This document shows, piece by piece, positions 49,661 to 57,666 of a DNA stretch of 64,000 bases; positions within the stretch are counted from its first letter, which is position 1; every line of letters begins with the position of its first letter. The DNA is taken from assembly GCF_003626595.1 (NCBI RefSeq), contig NZ_RBAK01000004.1, positions 186,001-250,000 of the forward strand, read 5' to 3'. The notes beneath the pieces are model-generated. The model ran no database searches. It worked only from the letters and a program-made list of their open reading frames with translations, and had not been told where the DNA came from. Both the position numbers and the translations under genes were made by a program. This DNA is from Micromonospora endolithica. Lineage in GTDB: Bacteria; Actinomycetota; Actinomycetes; Mycobacteriales; Micromonosporaceae.

Positions 49661-49737
49661 GCGCGAGGAGTGAGCCGGTCCTGCGAGCCCCGCAGTCGCG
49701 ATCGACGGGTGGGCCGGTGAGCGCGAGGAGTGAGCCG
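49657..49737. repeat. Two copies of a 21-bp repeat, 60 bp apart, at a gene start
   Basis: GTGAGCGCGAGGAGTGAGCC(G) occurs at 49657-49677 and 49717-49737. The 39 bases between include GCGAGCCCCGCAGTCGCGA. Similar gene-flanking elements recur, in my recollection, in Micromonospora and Salinispora genomes. Here it supplies two alternative GTG starts and encodes VSARSEP twice. Confidence 0.7.
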
Positions 49738-50532
49738 GGGCTCGCGGTGGCGGTCAGCCCGCACCTGGACGACGCGGTGTTCTCCGTCGGTGGCACCCTC
49801 GCGGCGCTGGTCACGGCGGGTTGGACGGTACGGGTGGTCACCTGCTTCACCGCCAGCGTGCCGGACCCGTCGCCGTTCGCACTGGCCTGTCAGCTCGACA
49901 AGGGGTTCCCGGCCGACGTCGACTACATGGCGCTGCGCCGGGCCGAGGACGACACCGCGTGCGCGCTGCTCGGGGTGGAGCCGGTGCACCTGCCGCTGCC
50001 CGAGGCGCCGCATCGCGGTTATCCGGACCCGGCCGCGCTCTTCGCCGGAGTCCGCGCGGACGACCGGGCCGCGGCCGCGCTCGCGCCGGCGCTACGCCCG
50101 CAGCTGGCGGACGCCGATGTGGTTCTCGCGCCGCAGGCCCTCGGCGACCACGTCGACCACCGCATCGTCACCGAGACGGTCGCGGGCCTCGCCCCGGACA
50201 GCCTCTTCTGGCGGGACGTGCCGTACGTCGACCGACAACCGGCGGCGTCGCCGTGGCACCGCGTGCCCGCGGGAGTCGAGGCGGGCGTCGACATCAGCGA
50301 TCAGTTGGCGGCGAAGGTGGCGGCCGCCGGCAGCTACCACAGCCAACTCGATTTCCAGTTCGGCCGGACCGGGGTGGCGCCGCTGCTGCGGAACCTCGCC
50401 GTCGTGGAGGCCGCCCGGCTCGGCCTGCCGGGTGTGGTCGAGGCGCTGCACGGCCGCCTGGACCGTCTCCGGTCGATCGGCGCGATGCCACCGGTGCCCG
50501 ATGTCGCCGCTGGTCACCGACCTGACTCGTGA
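49657..50532 (+). CDS. PIG-L (MshB-like) deacetylase
   Basis: A 291-aa zinc deacetylase-fold protein, or 271 aa from the second GTG (49717). Motif 1 is VSPHLDDAVFSVGGTLAA: the His and both Asp are kept, but the catalytic-neighbour Glu of PHPDDE is Ala. Motif 2 is ALGDHVDHRIV with the metal His. The first 20 codons are made by a repeated DNA element (VSARSEP appears twice). GTG 49657 overlaps the glycosyltransferase stop by 4 bases; GTG 49717 follows the second repeat copy. As MshB deacetylates GlcNAc-inositol in mycothiol synthesis, this enzyme may deacetylate a related glycoside. Confidence 0.87.
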   Translation: MSARSEPVLRAPQSRSTGGPVSARSEPGLAVAVSPHLDDAVFSVGGTLAALVTAGWTVRVVTCFTASVPDPSPFALACQLDKGFPADVDYMALRRAEDDTACALLGVEPVHLPLPEAPHRGYPDPAALFAGVRADDRAAAALAPALRPQLADADVVLAPQALGDHVDHRIVTETVAGLAPDSLFWRDVPYVDRQPAASPWHRVPAGVEAGVDISDQLAAKVAAAGSYHSQLDFQFGRTGVAPLLRNLAVVEAARLGLPGVVEALHGRLDRLRSIGAMPPVPDVAAGHRPDS

Positions 50533-50556
50533 CGGTGTGGACTCCGGCGCGACGCC

Positions 50557-50583
50557 GGCCCCTTCCACGCGTGGGAAGGGGCC
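50557..50583. terminator. Hairpin between convergent genes
   Basis: A 10-bp stem (GGCCCCTTCC and complement) with a 7-base loop lies 24 bases after the PIG-L stop and 50 bases from the end of the converging secreted-protein gene. Likely a bidirectional terminator that closes the nine-gene operon. Confidence 0.65.
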
Positions 50584-50633
50584 GCGTGCCGGGTGGTCCC
50601 GCACCGGACGCCGGCGCGGGTTCACCCGGCGGG

Positions 50634-51506
50634 TCAGCTCGCGCAGACCGCGTACGCCCGCACCTTCCAGGTGTCGCTGAAACCACTCTCGTCCTCCGCC
50701 GCGCGGACGGTGACCGTATTCGACGCCGTGGCCCGCATCTCGGTGAGACGCACCTGGCCCTCGCCTCCGACGATCTCACCGCCCACCCCGTGTACGGTCT
50801 TGCCCGCCGGGCAGGTGGCCGTCACCGACTGGGTGCTGGTCGAGCTGTACGAGCTGTCGGTGATCACCCGCTGCTCGCCGGGCAGCGGGTCGACGCAGAT
50901 GACGGTGGCTTCGACCGTCCAGTTGCCGGCGATGCCGTTGCCGGTCTCGACACCCGCCACCGTGACGCTGTTCTGCGAGATGCGCAGGTCCTCCAGGATC
51001 ACCTCGCTGACCCCACCGCCGAGAGCCGCTCCGCCACCGCCGATCGCGCGCTTGCCCACCGGGCAGAACACCTCCCGGAACTTCGGGCTGATCGAGTTGC
51101 TCACCGAGCTGCCCCAGACGGTGGTCAGGCCCGACGGCGTCGGGGCGCAGAGCGCGCTGGCCGTGATCGACCAGTTGGCGGCCAGGCCGGTCGGGTCCTC
51201 CCGGCCGGTGACCGAGTACACGTTGGAGCCGGCCACCGGCAGCATGATGTCCATGCCCACCTGCCCGGCGCCCGAGGCGGAGACCAGGCCGCCGCCACCG
51301 ATGACCCTCGTGCCGGTCGGGCAGGTGGCGTTCTGCGTCTTCGCGACGCTGTTGCTCGGGCCGAGCGAGTTCACCCGGACCAGGCCGGGCACCGCCGCGA
51401 CCGGTCCGGTGAGTGCCACCTGACCCAGCACGACGGCGCTCAGGGCGATCCCGCCCGCGGTGACCATCCGACGCGACCAACGGGTGCGGTTCGGTCCTTC
51501 TCGCAT
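50634..51506 (-). CDS. Secreted protein with three internal repeats, unknown function
   Basis: A 290-aa exported protein. The basic N-terminus with hydrophobic core TAGGIALSAVVLGQVALTG, and Ala-Val-Ala before VPG, fits a signal peptide (twin Arg in WSRRMV hints at Tat). The mature part is three copies of an about 80-residue unit, each opening with C-P-x-G-(K/T) and (I/V)-x-G-x-G-G (CPTGTRVIGGGG, CPVGKRAIGGGG, CPAGKTVHGVGG) and ending W-x-(I/V)-x-A-x-x-x-C (WSITASALC, WTVEATVIC, WKVRAYAVC). The two cysteines per unit probably form a disulfide. ATG 51506 has GGAGAGGAAG upstream. Divergent from the membrane sigma factor. Confidence 0.8.
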   Translation of the reverse strand: MREGPNRTRWSRRMVTAGGIALSAVVLGQVALTGPVAAVPGLVRVNSLGPSNSVAKTQNATCPTGTRVIGGGGLVSASGAGQVGMDIMLPVAGSNVYSVTGREDPTGLAANWSITASALCAPTPSGLTTVWGSSVSNSISPKFREVFCPVGKRAIGGGGAALGGGVSEVILEDLRISQNSVTVAGVETGNGIAGNWTVEATVICVDPLPGEQRVITDSSYSSTSTQSVTATCPAGKTVHGVGGEIVGGEGQVRLTEMRATASNTVTVRAAEDESGFSDTWKVRAYAVCAS

Positions 51507-51535
51507 GGTGTCTTCCTCTCCTGGATTGTTTCGGT

Positions 51536-51563
51536 GACGAGGTGTTCTGGTCGGTGCGTTGAC
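51536..51563 (-). promoter_or_regulatory. Candidate ECF-type promoter of the three-repeat secreted protein
   Basis: On the minus strand CAAC and CGTC are separated by 18 bases, in the layout of ECF promoters (AAC...CGTC), 30 bases upstream of the start at 51506. The gene for an ECF sigma factor starts just across the gap, so it is a natural regulator. The spacing is one or two bases longer than usual. Confidence 0.3.
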
Positions 51564-51663
51564 ACCGGTAGGAGAGCGTCGGGGTCGGGATGCCAACAGA
51601 AAGACCCGAAGGAAAAAAATCGCGGCTCTACTGGACCCGTCGACGAGCAGCGGGGGGCACGGG

Positions 51664-53406
51664 ATGGACATGCCGGCACAGGACGACACCGCTCTGGTCG
51701 AGGCGGTGCGCCGCGGTGAGCGGGCCGGGCTGGAGGGCATGTACCGCCGGTACGCCGACCGGTTGTACACGTACGCCCGGAGCGTGCTTCGCGAACCGGA
51801 GGCCGCCGCGGACGCCGTCCACGACGCGTTCCTCACTGCCGGTCAGCGCATCGGTCAGCTCCGTGAGCCCGCCCGACTGCGTCCCTGGCTGTACGCCATC
51901 GTGCGCAACGAATGCCACCGGCAGCTCCGGGATCGGTCCCGGTCCCTGCCACTGGAGAAGACCGACGAGCCGGTGGCCGACATCGCAGACCCGGGGACCG
52001 GGGTCAACGCCGAGCAGGTGCGCGACCTGGTGCACGCGGCGGCCGACGCGCTGAACCCGGGCGACCGCGAGGTGGTCCACCTGGCGATCCGGCACGACCT
52101 GTCGTCCGCCGACATCGGCGCGGCCCTCGGGGTCCCCGCCAATCACGCGCACGCCCGCCTGTCGCGGGCCCGCTCACAGCTCGAACGAGCGATGGGCGCA
52201 CTGCTGGTGGCCCGAGCCGGGGCCCGGGACTGTCCCACGCTCGCCGGCCTGATCGACGGTTGGCAGGGCCGGCTCACCCCTACCCTGCGCAAACGGGTCT
52301 CCCGGCACATCGAGGGCTGCGCGGTGTGCGGACTGCTCCAGCGGGAACAGTTCAGCCCGGCCGCGCTGCTGTCGGCGTACACGGCGCCGGCCTTCCTGGC
52401 CATCACCGACGCGGCGTGGCCGAGGCTGGCCGGGGCCGACGCGACCGATGCCCCGGGCGACGCGGCAACGGGCTCGGAGTCGGATCGGCCGGCCGGCGAG
52501 TCGACCCCGGCATCCGATCCGGCGACCGACCCGGTGGCGGACGTTCTGGCGCCCGGTCCGGCGGCAGCGGGCGGGGAACCTTCCGGACCCGGGGAACCCG
52601 GGCCGTCGGACGGGCTCACCGCCCCCACCGGTGGTGCGCCGGTTCGGGACGGTGGGGCTCCGCCAGGTGAACCGGCGGTATCGGGCGGCGCGAGGGTGGC
52701 GCGGCGGGTGGCGGCCGCCGCGCGGACGACCGCGCGAGCGGGCCGCGACCGGCGGCGTCGCCGGGTGGGTGTGACGTCGGCTCTGCTGGTTCTCCTCGCC
52801 GCGCTCGGTTCGTGGGCGCTGGCACCGACCCGCCCGGCCGCCGTGCCGAGCGGCTCCGGGCAACCGGTCTCCGGGACAGCCGGCACCCCGGCTCGCGCCC
52901 TGGCCGGCACTCCGGCCGCACCCGCGGTCGCGCCGCGGTCGTCCGGCACGCCTACGGCGGCCCGTACCCGGGCCGCCGCACCGCGGCCACCGGCCGGTTC
53001 CACCGAGCCGGGGCCTGCCGCGCCCGCCGCGCCGGAGGTCAGGTCGGGTGGCACCGCGCCCGCGCCGACTGGCACCGCGCCCGCGCCGACGATCGCGCCT
53101 CGGCCGGTCGCCGCGCCGTTCACGGTTTCCGCCACCGCACGGGTGCGGTGCGGTGCCCAGACGTACGCCGTCGTGGTGCAGGCCACCGGCAGTGCCACGC
53201 TCGTCGGTGCCGAGGTCCGCTGGGCAACCGCCGGGGGCAGGACCGCGACCCGCGCGATGACCGTTGACGGTTCGACCGCCCGGGTCACCGTCGGGCGGCT
53301 GCGCGCGTCGGCGATGACCTGGTCGGTACGGGCAACCTCGATCGACGGTCGCACGGCGCAGAGCCCCACCTACCCGGTCGCCGACCCGTGTGTCCGGCCC
53401 GGGTAG
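51664..53406 (+). CDS. ECF sigma factor with built-in zinc-finger and transmembrane C-terminal extension
   Basis: A 580-aa protein. Region 2 (RAGLEGMYRRYADRLYTYAR, VHDAFLTAGQRIGQLR) and region 4 (LNPGDREVVHLAIRHDLSSA, then LGVPANHAHARLSRAR) form a normal ECF sigma. At about 205-225 a HxxxCxxC motif (RHIEGCAVC) resembles the zinc-binding anti-sigma domain. A long Pro/Gly-rich linker, one membrane helix (about 367-386) and an extracytoplasmic Ala/Pro-rich region ending in a beta domain with two cysteines (VRCGAQTYAVVVQATGS, ADPCVRPG) follow. The sigma and its anti-sigma-like membrane control are on one chain, so release likely needs proteolysis. Start ATG 51664; a few in-frame codons upstream lack a ribosome site. 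Confidence 0.88.
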   Translation: MDMPAQDDTALVEAVRRGERAGLEGMYRRYADRLYTYARSVLREPEAAADAVHDAFLTAGQRIGQLREPARLRPWLYAIVRNECHRQLRDRSRSLPLEKTDEPVADIADPGTGVNAEQVRDLVHAAADALNPGDREVVHLAIRHDLSSADIGAALGVPANHAHARLSRARSQLERAMGALLVARAGARDCPTLAGLIDGWQGRLTPTLRKRVSRHIEGCAVCGLLQREQFSPAALLSAYTAPAFLAITDAAWPRLAGADATDAPGDAATGSESDRPAGESTPASDPATDPVADVLAPGPAAAGGEPSGPGEPGPSDGLTAPTGGAPVRDGGAPPGEPAVSGGARVARRVAAAARTTARAGRDRRRRRVGVTSALLVLLAALGSWALAPTRPAAVPSGSGQPVSGTAGTPARALAGTPAAPAVAPRSSGTPTAARTRAAAPRPPAGSTEPGPAAPAAPEVRSGGTAPAPTGTAPAPTIAPRPVAAPFTVSATARVRCGAQTYAVVVQATGSATLVGAEVRWATAGGRTATRAMTVDGSTARVTVGRLRASAMTWSVRATSIDGRTAQSPTYPVADPCVRPG

Positions 53407-53464
53407 CCGGGACAGCGCGGCCTGCCGGCCACCCTGGTCGGCGTGTTGTCCGGGCGCGGAACCG

Positions 53465-53920
53465 TCAGTCGCTGCGGGTGCGCAGGCTCCGCGTCAGGGC
53501 GGGGATCATCACCGCCGCGGGGACGAGGTGCAGCCCGAGGAGGGCGGTGATGGTGGCGGTGTCCGCCCCGGAGATGAGGGGCGGGACCAACGAGATCGCG
53601 GTCAGCGACGCCGCCGTCCACCCGAAACGCTCGGCGGGGCGGGCACTCCAGCGAAGGAGGGCGGCGGCGATGACGACGCCCACGACCGAGAAGAAGCCGG
53701 TCACCACGGCGAACCCGGACAACGGGATCGTCTCGCCCCCATCGGGAATCTCGAAGTCGACGCCGACGGCCTTCGCCGACGCGGCGGCGAGGGTGGTGGC
53801 CACCACCGCTGCCAGCGTGGCGATCACGCCGGTGCCGGCGAGCCCACGTAGTCGGTGGGGGCGGCTGGTCCGGCCCGGTGCCGGGCCGGTGACGGCCCCG
53901 GTGTCGTTCATGCTGTTCAT
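53465..53920 (-). CDS. DUF6069 family four-helix membrane protein
   Basis: A 151-aa membrane protein with four helices: GTGVIATLAAVVATTLAAAS, FAVVTGFFSVVGVVIAAALL, AASLTAISLVPPLISGADTA and TITALLGLHLVPAAVMIPAL, with the ISGADTAT motif common in this actinobacterial family. ATG 53920 follows GGAGGAACGAC, a good ribosome site; ATG 53911 is also possible. The reading frame is open upstream through the cupin-like segment (53921-54214), so a longer fused form is possible. Co-directional with the ECF sigma gene upstream. Confidence 0.75.
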   Translation of the reverse strand: MNSMNDTGAVTGPAPGRTSRPHRLRGLAGTGVIATLAAVVATTLAAASAKAVGVDFEIPDGGETIPLSGFAVVTGFFSVVGVVIAAALLRWSARPAERFGWTAASLTAISLVPPLISGADTATITALLGLHLVPAAVMIPALTRSLRTRSD

Positions 53921-54214
53921 GTCGTTCCTCCATGGTTCGGCGACTGACGCGGGGGGTGTTGTCGATCGGCGGGTGCCGGTCCTGGTCCCGGGCGTGACGA
54001 TGCGTACCCGCGCGGTGCGGCGGTCGGGGTTGCGCAGGGCGCGGACGCCGGTGCCGCGCAGCCAGAACCCGGCGTCGCGTCCGAGGACCGGTCCGGGCTC
54101 GCCGTCGCGCAGTTCCAGTTGCACCCGTCCACGGGTGACGACGCCGAACGCGTCGGTCCACTCCGCCGCGACCACCGGGACACGCGCGCCACCGCGCAGC
54201 GCGAGCGTCCGCAC
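53921..54214 (-). other. Cupin-like coding segment in frame with the DUF6069 gene
   Basis: From GTG 54214, six bases after the sigma-factor stop, about 75 codons read like a small cupin: LALRGGARVPVVAAEWTDAF, VVTRGRVQLELRDGEPG, FWLRGTGVRALRNPDRRTAR, then about 20 low-complexity codons run in frame, with no stop, into the DUF6069 ATG. Either one fused protein of about 249 aa is made, or the cupin gene lost its stop and the DUF6069 start is used separately. Confidence 0.5.
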
Positions 54215-54219
54215 CGGGA

Positions 54220-55233
54220 CTACTCCGTGCCGTCCGCCGGAAGGCGCTCCGGCAGCCCGAGGCGCGGGAACCGGTCGGCGTGGAAGGTGACGATCTCGGA
54301 GATCGCCCCGCCGGTGACGCGCAGGACGTCGATCGTCAGCGGCAGGTACCCGCCGTCGCGCTCCCGCCACTGGTAGAAGGCGACGGCCGACTGCCGGTTC
54401 ACCGAGGTGGTGACCGCGCGCAGGCCCGCCATGCCCTCGAATCCATCCTCGACCCAGCTGTTCAGCACCGCGTCCCGGCCGATGTGCAGGCCCGGGGTGG
54501 GCGGCATCGAGCAGCGGACGTCCTCCCGCAGCATGGCGGCGAGCGCCTTGACGTCCGTGGCCACGCTGGCGTCGGTGAAGCGGCGCACCAGGTCGCGCGT
54601 CCCGGCGTCCTCCTCGCCGCCGCTCCAGTCCTGCCGGTCGGCGGGCAGGTGCTCCCGCATGCCGGCGCGGGCCCGTTGCAGCGCGCTGTTCACGGAGTTG
54701 ACGGAGTCCCCGAGCAGCTCCGCGACGTCCTTCGCGGGCCAGCCGAGCACGTCCCGCAGGATCAGCACGGCCCGCGGGCGGGGGGCGAGGTGCTGGACCG
54801 CGACCAGGTACGCCAGCTCGATCGTCTCGCGCGCGACGGCGACCGTCTCCGGCTCGTCCGTGTCGCCGGCGGGCAGCTCGTCGAGCAGCCGGTCCGGGTA
54901 GGGCTGGAGCCAGCGCACCTCACCGCCGGTCGCGGGCTCCGGGCGGCACGTGGCGAGCAGGTCCAGGCACGCGTTGGTGGCGATCCGGTACAGCCACGCC
55001 CGGAACGTGGACCGCCCCTCGAAGGTCTCCCGCCGCCGCCAGGCACGCAGGAACGTCTCCTGCACGGTGTCCTCGGCGTCCTCGAACGACCCGAGCATCC
55101 GGTAGCAGTGCACGTGCAGCTCCCGCCGGTGCCGCTGCGCCAGCCCGGAGAACGCCGGCTCGTCGACCTCACCCAGCCCGCTCACGCCCAGTTCGCTCAC
55201 GCCCGACTCCTCCAGCCGCGTGTCCGCACTCAT
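54220..55233 (-). CDS. ECF sigma factor with C-terminal SnoaL-like domain (SigG-like/ECF56 type)
   Basis: A 337-aa sigma-70 family protein. Region 2 is RRELHVHCYRMLGSFEDAED and VQETFLRAWRRRETFEGRST; region 4 is LAPRPRAVLILRDVLGWPAK then VAELLGDSVNSVNSALQRAR. The last 130 residues are an NTF2/SnoaL fold (LVRRFTDASVATDVKALAAM, YLPLTIDVLRVTGGAISEIV), as in the SigG-like/ECF56 group, where this domain regulates the sigma. ATG 55233 has GGAAGG 8 bases upstream. The cupin-like/DUF6069 segment follows in the same direction. It is divergent from PadR across a strong palindrome. Confidence 0.92.
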   Translation of the reverse strand: MSADTRLEESGVSELGVSGLGEVDEPAFSGLAQRHRRELHVHCYRMLGSFEDAEDTVQETFLRAWRRRETFEGRSTFRAWLYRIATNACLDLLATCRPEPATGGEVRWLQPYPDRLLDELPAGDTDEPETVAVARETIELAYLVAVQHLAPRPRAVLILRDVLGWPAKDVAELLGDSVNSVNSALQRARAGMREHLPADRQDWSGGEEDAGTRDLVRRFTDASVATDVKALAAMLREDVRCSMPPTPGLHIGRDAVLNSWVEDGFEGMAGLRAVTTSVNRQSAVAFYQWRERDGGYLPLTIDVLRVTGGAISEIVTFHADRFPRLGLPERLPADGTE

Positions 55234-55335
55234 CAGGTCATCCTTCCGTCTCGTCCGTTCCCGTCGGAGGTGTGACGGGCGCGGGCGCGACAACTCATCA
55301 CCGGGGCGGTCGGCGGTGTGGACCCGCGCAGGGGT

Positions 55336-55359
55336 TGCTATGCAACTCGTTGCATAGCA
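55336..55359. promoter_or_regulatory. PadR operator, perfect 24-bp palindrome
   Basis: TGCTATGCAAC and its exact complement are separated by 2 bases (11-bp arms), 12 bases before the PadR start and 103 bases before the ECF sigma start. The dyad contains ATGCAA-type half sites typical of PadR-family operators. It should control PadR itself and perhaps the sigma gene. Confidence 0.75.
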
Positions 55360-55370
55360 GGATCGTCGGT

Positions 55371-55922
55371 GTGGCACTCGAACACGCGATTCTCGTCTCG
55401 CTGCTGGAGCAGCCCGGGTCCGGCTACGAGCTGGCCCGGCGGTTCGAGCGCTCGATCGGCCGGTTCTGGACCGCCACCCACCAGCAGATCTATCGCGTCC
55501 TCCGGCGGATGGAGACCGACGGCTGGGTCACCGCCGAGGAGATCGGCCAGGATGGGCGCCCCGACAAGAGGCGCTACTCGGTGACCACGGCCGGCCGGGA
55601 AACACTCACCAGGTGGCTGCGGGAGCCCGTCCAGCCGGAGACGGTCCGCCACGAACTGGCCGTGAAGATCCGCGGCGCGGCGTACGACGACGATGCCGGC
55701 CGGGCCGCGCTGATCGTGCAGGTCGAGCGGTACCGCGCCGACCACGTGGCCACCCTCGACCGCTACCTGGCCGGCGAACGGCGCGACTTCCTCGACGCCG
55801 CCGAGATCGACGCGGGTCAGCGGCTGCAGCACGTCGTGCTGCGGGGCGGCATCGCGTACGAGCGGATGGTGCTCGACTGGCTCGACGACGTCCTCGACAC
55901 CCTCCGCGGCCTCGACCGCTGA
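55371..55922 (+). CDS. PadR-family transcriptional regulator
   Basis: A 183-aa regulator. The PadR winged helix opens ALEHAILVSLLEQPGSGYEL and includes THQQIYRVLRRMETDGWVTA and RRYSVTTAGRETLTRWL. The C-terminal Vir_C-like helices (YERMVLDWLDDVLDTLR) form the dimer interface. GTG 55371 directly follows the perfect palindrome. The acyl-CoA dehydrogenase gene starts 22 bases downstream and is likely co-transcribed and controlled by this repressor. Confidence 0.9.
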   Translation: MALEHAILVSLLEQPGSGYELARRFERSIGRFWTATHQQIYRVLRRMETDGWVTAEEIGQDGRPDKRRYSVTTAGRETLTRWLREPVQPETVRHELAVKIRGAAYDDDAGRAALIVQVERYRADHVATLDRYLAGERRDFLDAAEIDAGQRLQHVVLRGGIAYERMVLDWLDDVLDTLRGLDR

Positions 55923-55944
55923 CCCCCAGGAAGGGACTGCCACC

Positions 55945-57666
55945 ATGGCGAACCCGTTGTTGCTGAACCCGCGCACCTACGACCCCACGCACCTCGACGA
56001 CGAGACGCGCAGGCTGCTCCGGGCCACCGTCGACTTCTTCGAGCACCGCGGCAAGAAGGCGCTGGTCGACAGCTACAACGACCGGGCCTGGTACGGCGAC
56101 TTCCTGGACTTCGTCGCGAAGGAGGGCCTGTTCGCGACCTTCCTGACGCCGGCGGCCGAGGGCGGCGGGGCCCCGGCGAGACGCTGGGACACGGCGCGCA
56201 ACGCGGCGCTCAGCGAGATCCTCGGCTTCTACGGCCTCGGCTACTGGTACACCTGGCAGGTGACCGTCCTGGGTCTCGGGCCGGTGTGGCAGAGCGCGAA
56301 CCCGAGCGCCCGCGCCCGCGCGGCCCAGTTGCTGGCCGACGGCCACGTCATGGCGTTCGGCCTGTCCGAGCGCGGCCACGGCGCCGACATCTACGCCACC
56401 GACATGATCCTCACGCCGGACGGCGCGGACGGATTCCGGGCCAACGGCGGTAAGTACTACATCGGCAACGGCAACGTCGCCGGCCTCGTCTCCGTCTTCG
56501 GTCGCCGCGCCGACGTGCCGGGGCCCGACGGCTACGTCTTCTTCGCCGCGGACAGCCGCCATCCCGCCTACCGCCTGGTCAAGAACGTCGTGAACGGGCA
56601 GATGTACGTCAGCGAGTTCCGGCTCGAGGACTACCCGGTACGCGACGAGGACGTGCTGCACACCGGCAGGGCCGCGTTCGACGCCGCGCTCAACACCGTC
56701 AACGTCGGCAAGTTCAACCTGTGCACCGCGTCCATCGGCATCTGCGAGCACGCGATGTACGAGGCCGTCACCCACGCCCACCGGCGGGTGCTCTACGGCA
56801 AGCGGGTCACCGACTTCCCGCATGTACGGCGTGAGCTGACCGACGCGTACGCCCGGCTGGTCGCGATGAAGTTGTTCAGCGACCGGGCCACCGACTACTT
56901 CCGGTCAGCGGGCCCGGACGACCGGCGGTACCTGCTGTTCAACCCGATGACCAAGATGAAGGTCACCACCGAGGGCGAGCGGGTGATCGACCTGCTGTGG
57001 GACGTGATCGCCGCGAAGGGTTTCGAGGCGGACACCTATTTCGACAAGGCCGCCAAGGACATTCGTGGCCTGCCGAAGCTTGAGGGCACCGTGCACGTCA
57101 ACCTCGCCCTGATCCTGAAGTTCATGCCGAACTACCTGTTCCGGCCGGCCGGCTTCGCGCCGGTGCCGACCCGTCAGGACCCCGCCGACGACGAGTTCCT
57201 CTTCCAGCAGGGACCGGCCCGCGGCCTCGGGGCGATCCGGTTCCACGACTGGCGCGCCGCCTACGACGCGTATGCCGAGATCCCGAACGTCGCGGTGCTC
57301 CGGGAACAGGCCGACGGACTCCGCGACCTGCTGCGTACCCACGCCCCGGACGAGGAGCAGCAACGCGACCTGGACCTCATGCTCACCCTCGGCCAGCTCT
57401 TCGCGCTGGTCGTCTACGGTCAGCTGATCCTGGAACAGGCCGAGCTGACCGGCCTGGATCGCCACCTGCTGGACGAGATCTTCGCGGTCCTCGTCGGGGA
57501 CTTCTCCGCCTTCGCGACGGACCTGCACGGCAAGGCCGCCGCCACCGAGGCGCAGGCCGCCTGGGCCGTGGCGCACCTGCGCCGCCCGATTCCCGACCCG
57601 TCCCGGACCGCCGCCGTGTGGGCGCAGGTCGTGGCGCTCTGCGGCGCGTACGAGATGCAGCCGTAG
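55945..57666 (+). CDS. Acyl-CoA dehydrogenase, long form
   Basis: A 573-aa flavoenzyme related to acyl-CoA dehydrogenases of the long AidB/ACDH type. FAD/substrate motifs include GLSERGHGADIYATDMIL (S-E-x-x-x-G-[AS]-D pattern), GGKYYIGNGNVAGLVSVFGR, VNVGKFNLCTASIGICEHAM, and TEGERVIDLLWDVIAAKGFE (C-terminal domain). It would oxidise an acyl-CoA or similar thioester. ATG 55945 has GGAAGGGACTGCCACC upstream. Follows padR in one operon. Confidence 0.9.
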   Translation: MANPLLLNPRTYDPTHLDDETRRLLRATVDFFEHRGKKALVDSYNDRAWYGDFLDFVAKEGLFATFLTPAAEGGGAPARRWDTARNAALSEILGFYGLGYWYTWQVTVLGLGPVWQSANPSARARAAQLLADGHVMAFGLSERGHGADIYATDMILTPDGADGFRANGGKYYIGNGNVAGLVSVFGRRADVPGPDGYVFFAADSRHPAYRLVKNVVNGQMYVSEFRLEDYPVRDEDVLHTGRAAFDAALNTVNVGKFNLCTASIGICEHAMYEAVTHAHRRVLYGKRVTDFPHVRRELTDAYARLVAMKLFSDRATDYFRSAGPDDRRYLLFNPMTKMKVTTEGERVIDLLWDVIAAKGFEADTYFDKAAKDIRGLPKLEGTVHVNLALILKFMPNYLFRPAGFAPVPTRQDPADDEFLFQQGPARGLGAIRFHDWRAAYDAYAEIPNVAVLREQADGLRDLLRTHAPDEEQQRDLDLMLTLGQLFALVVYGQLILEQAELTGLDRHLLDEIFAVLVGDFSAFATDLHGKAAATEAQAAWAVAHLRRPIPDPSRTAAVWAQVVALCGAYEMQP

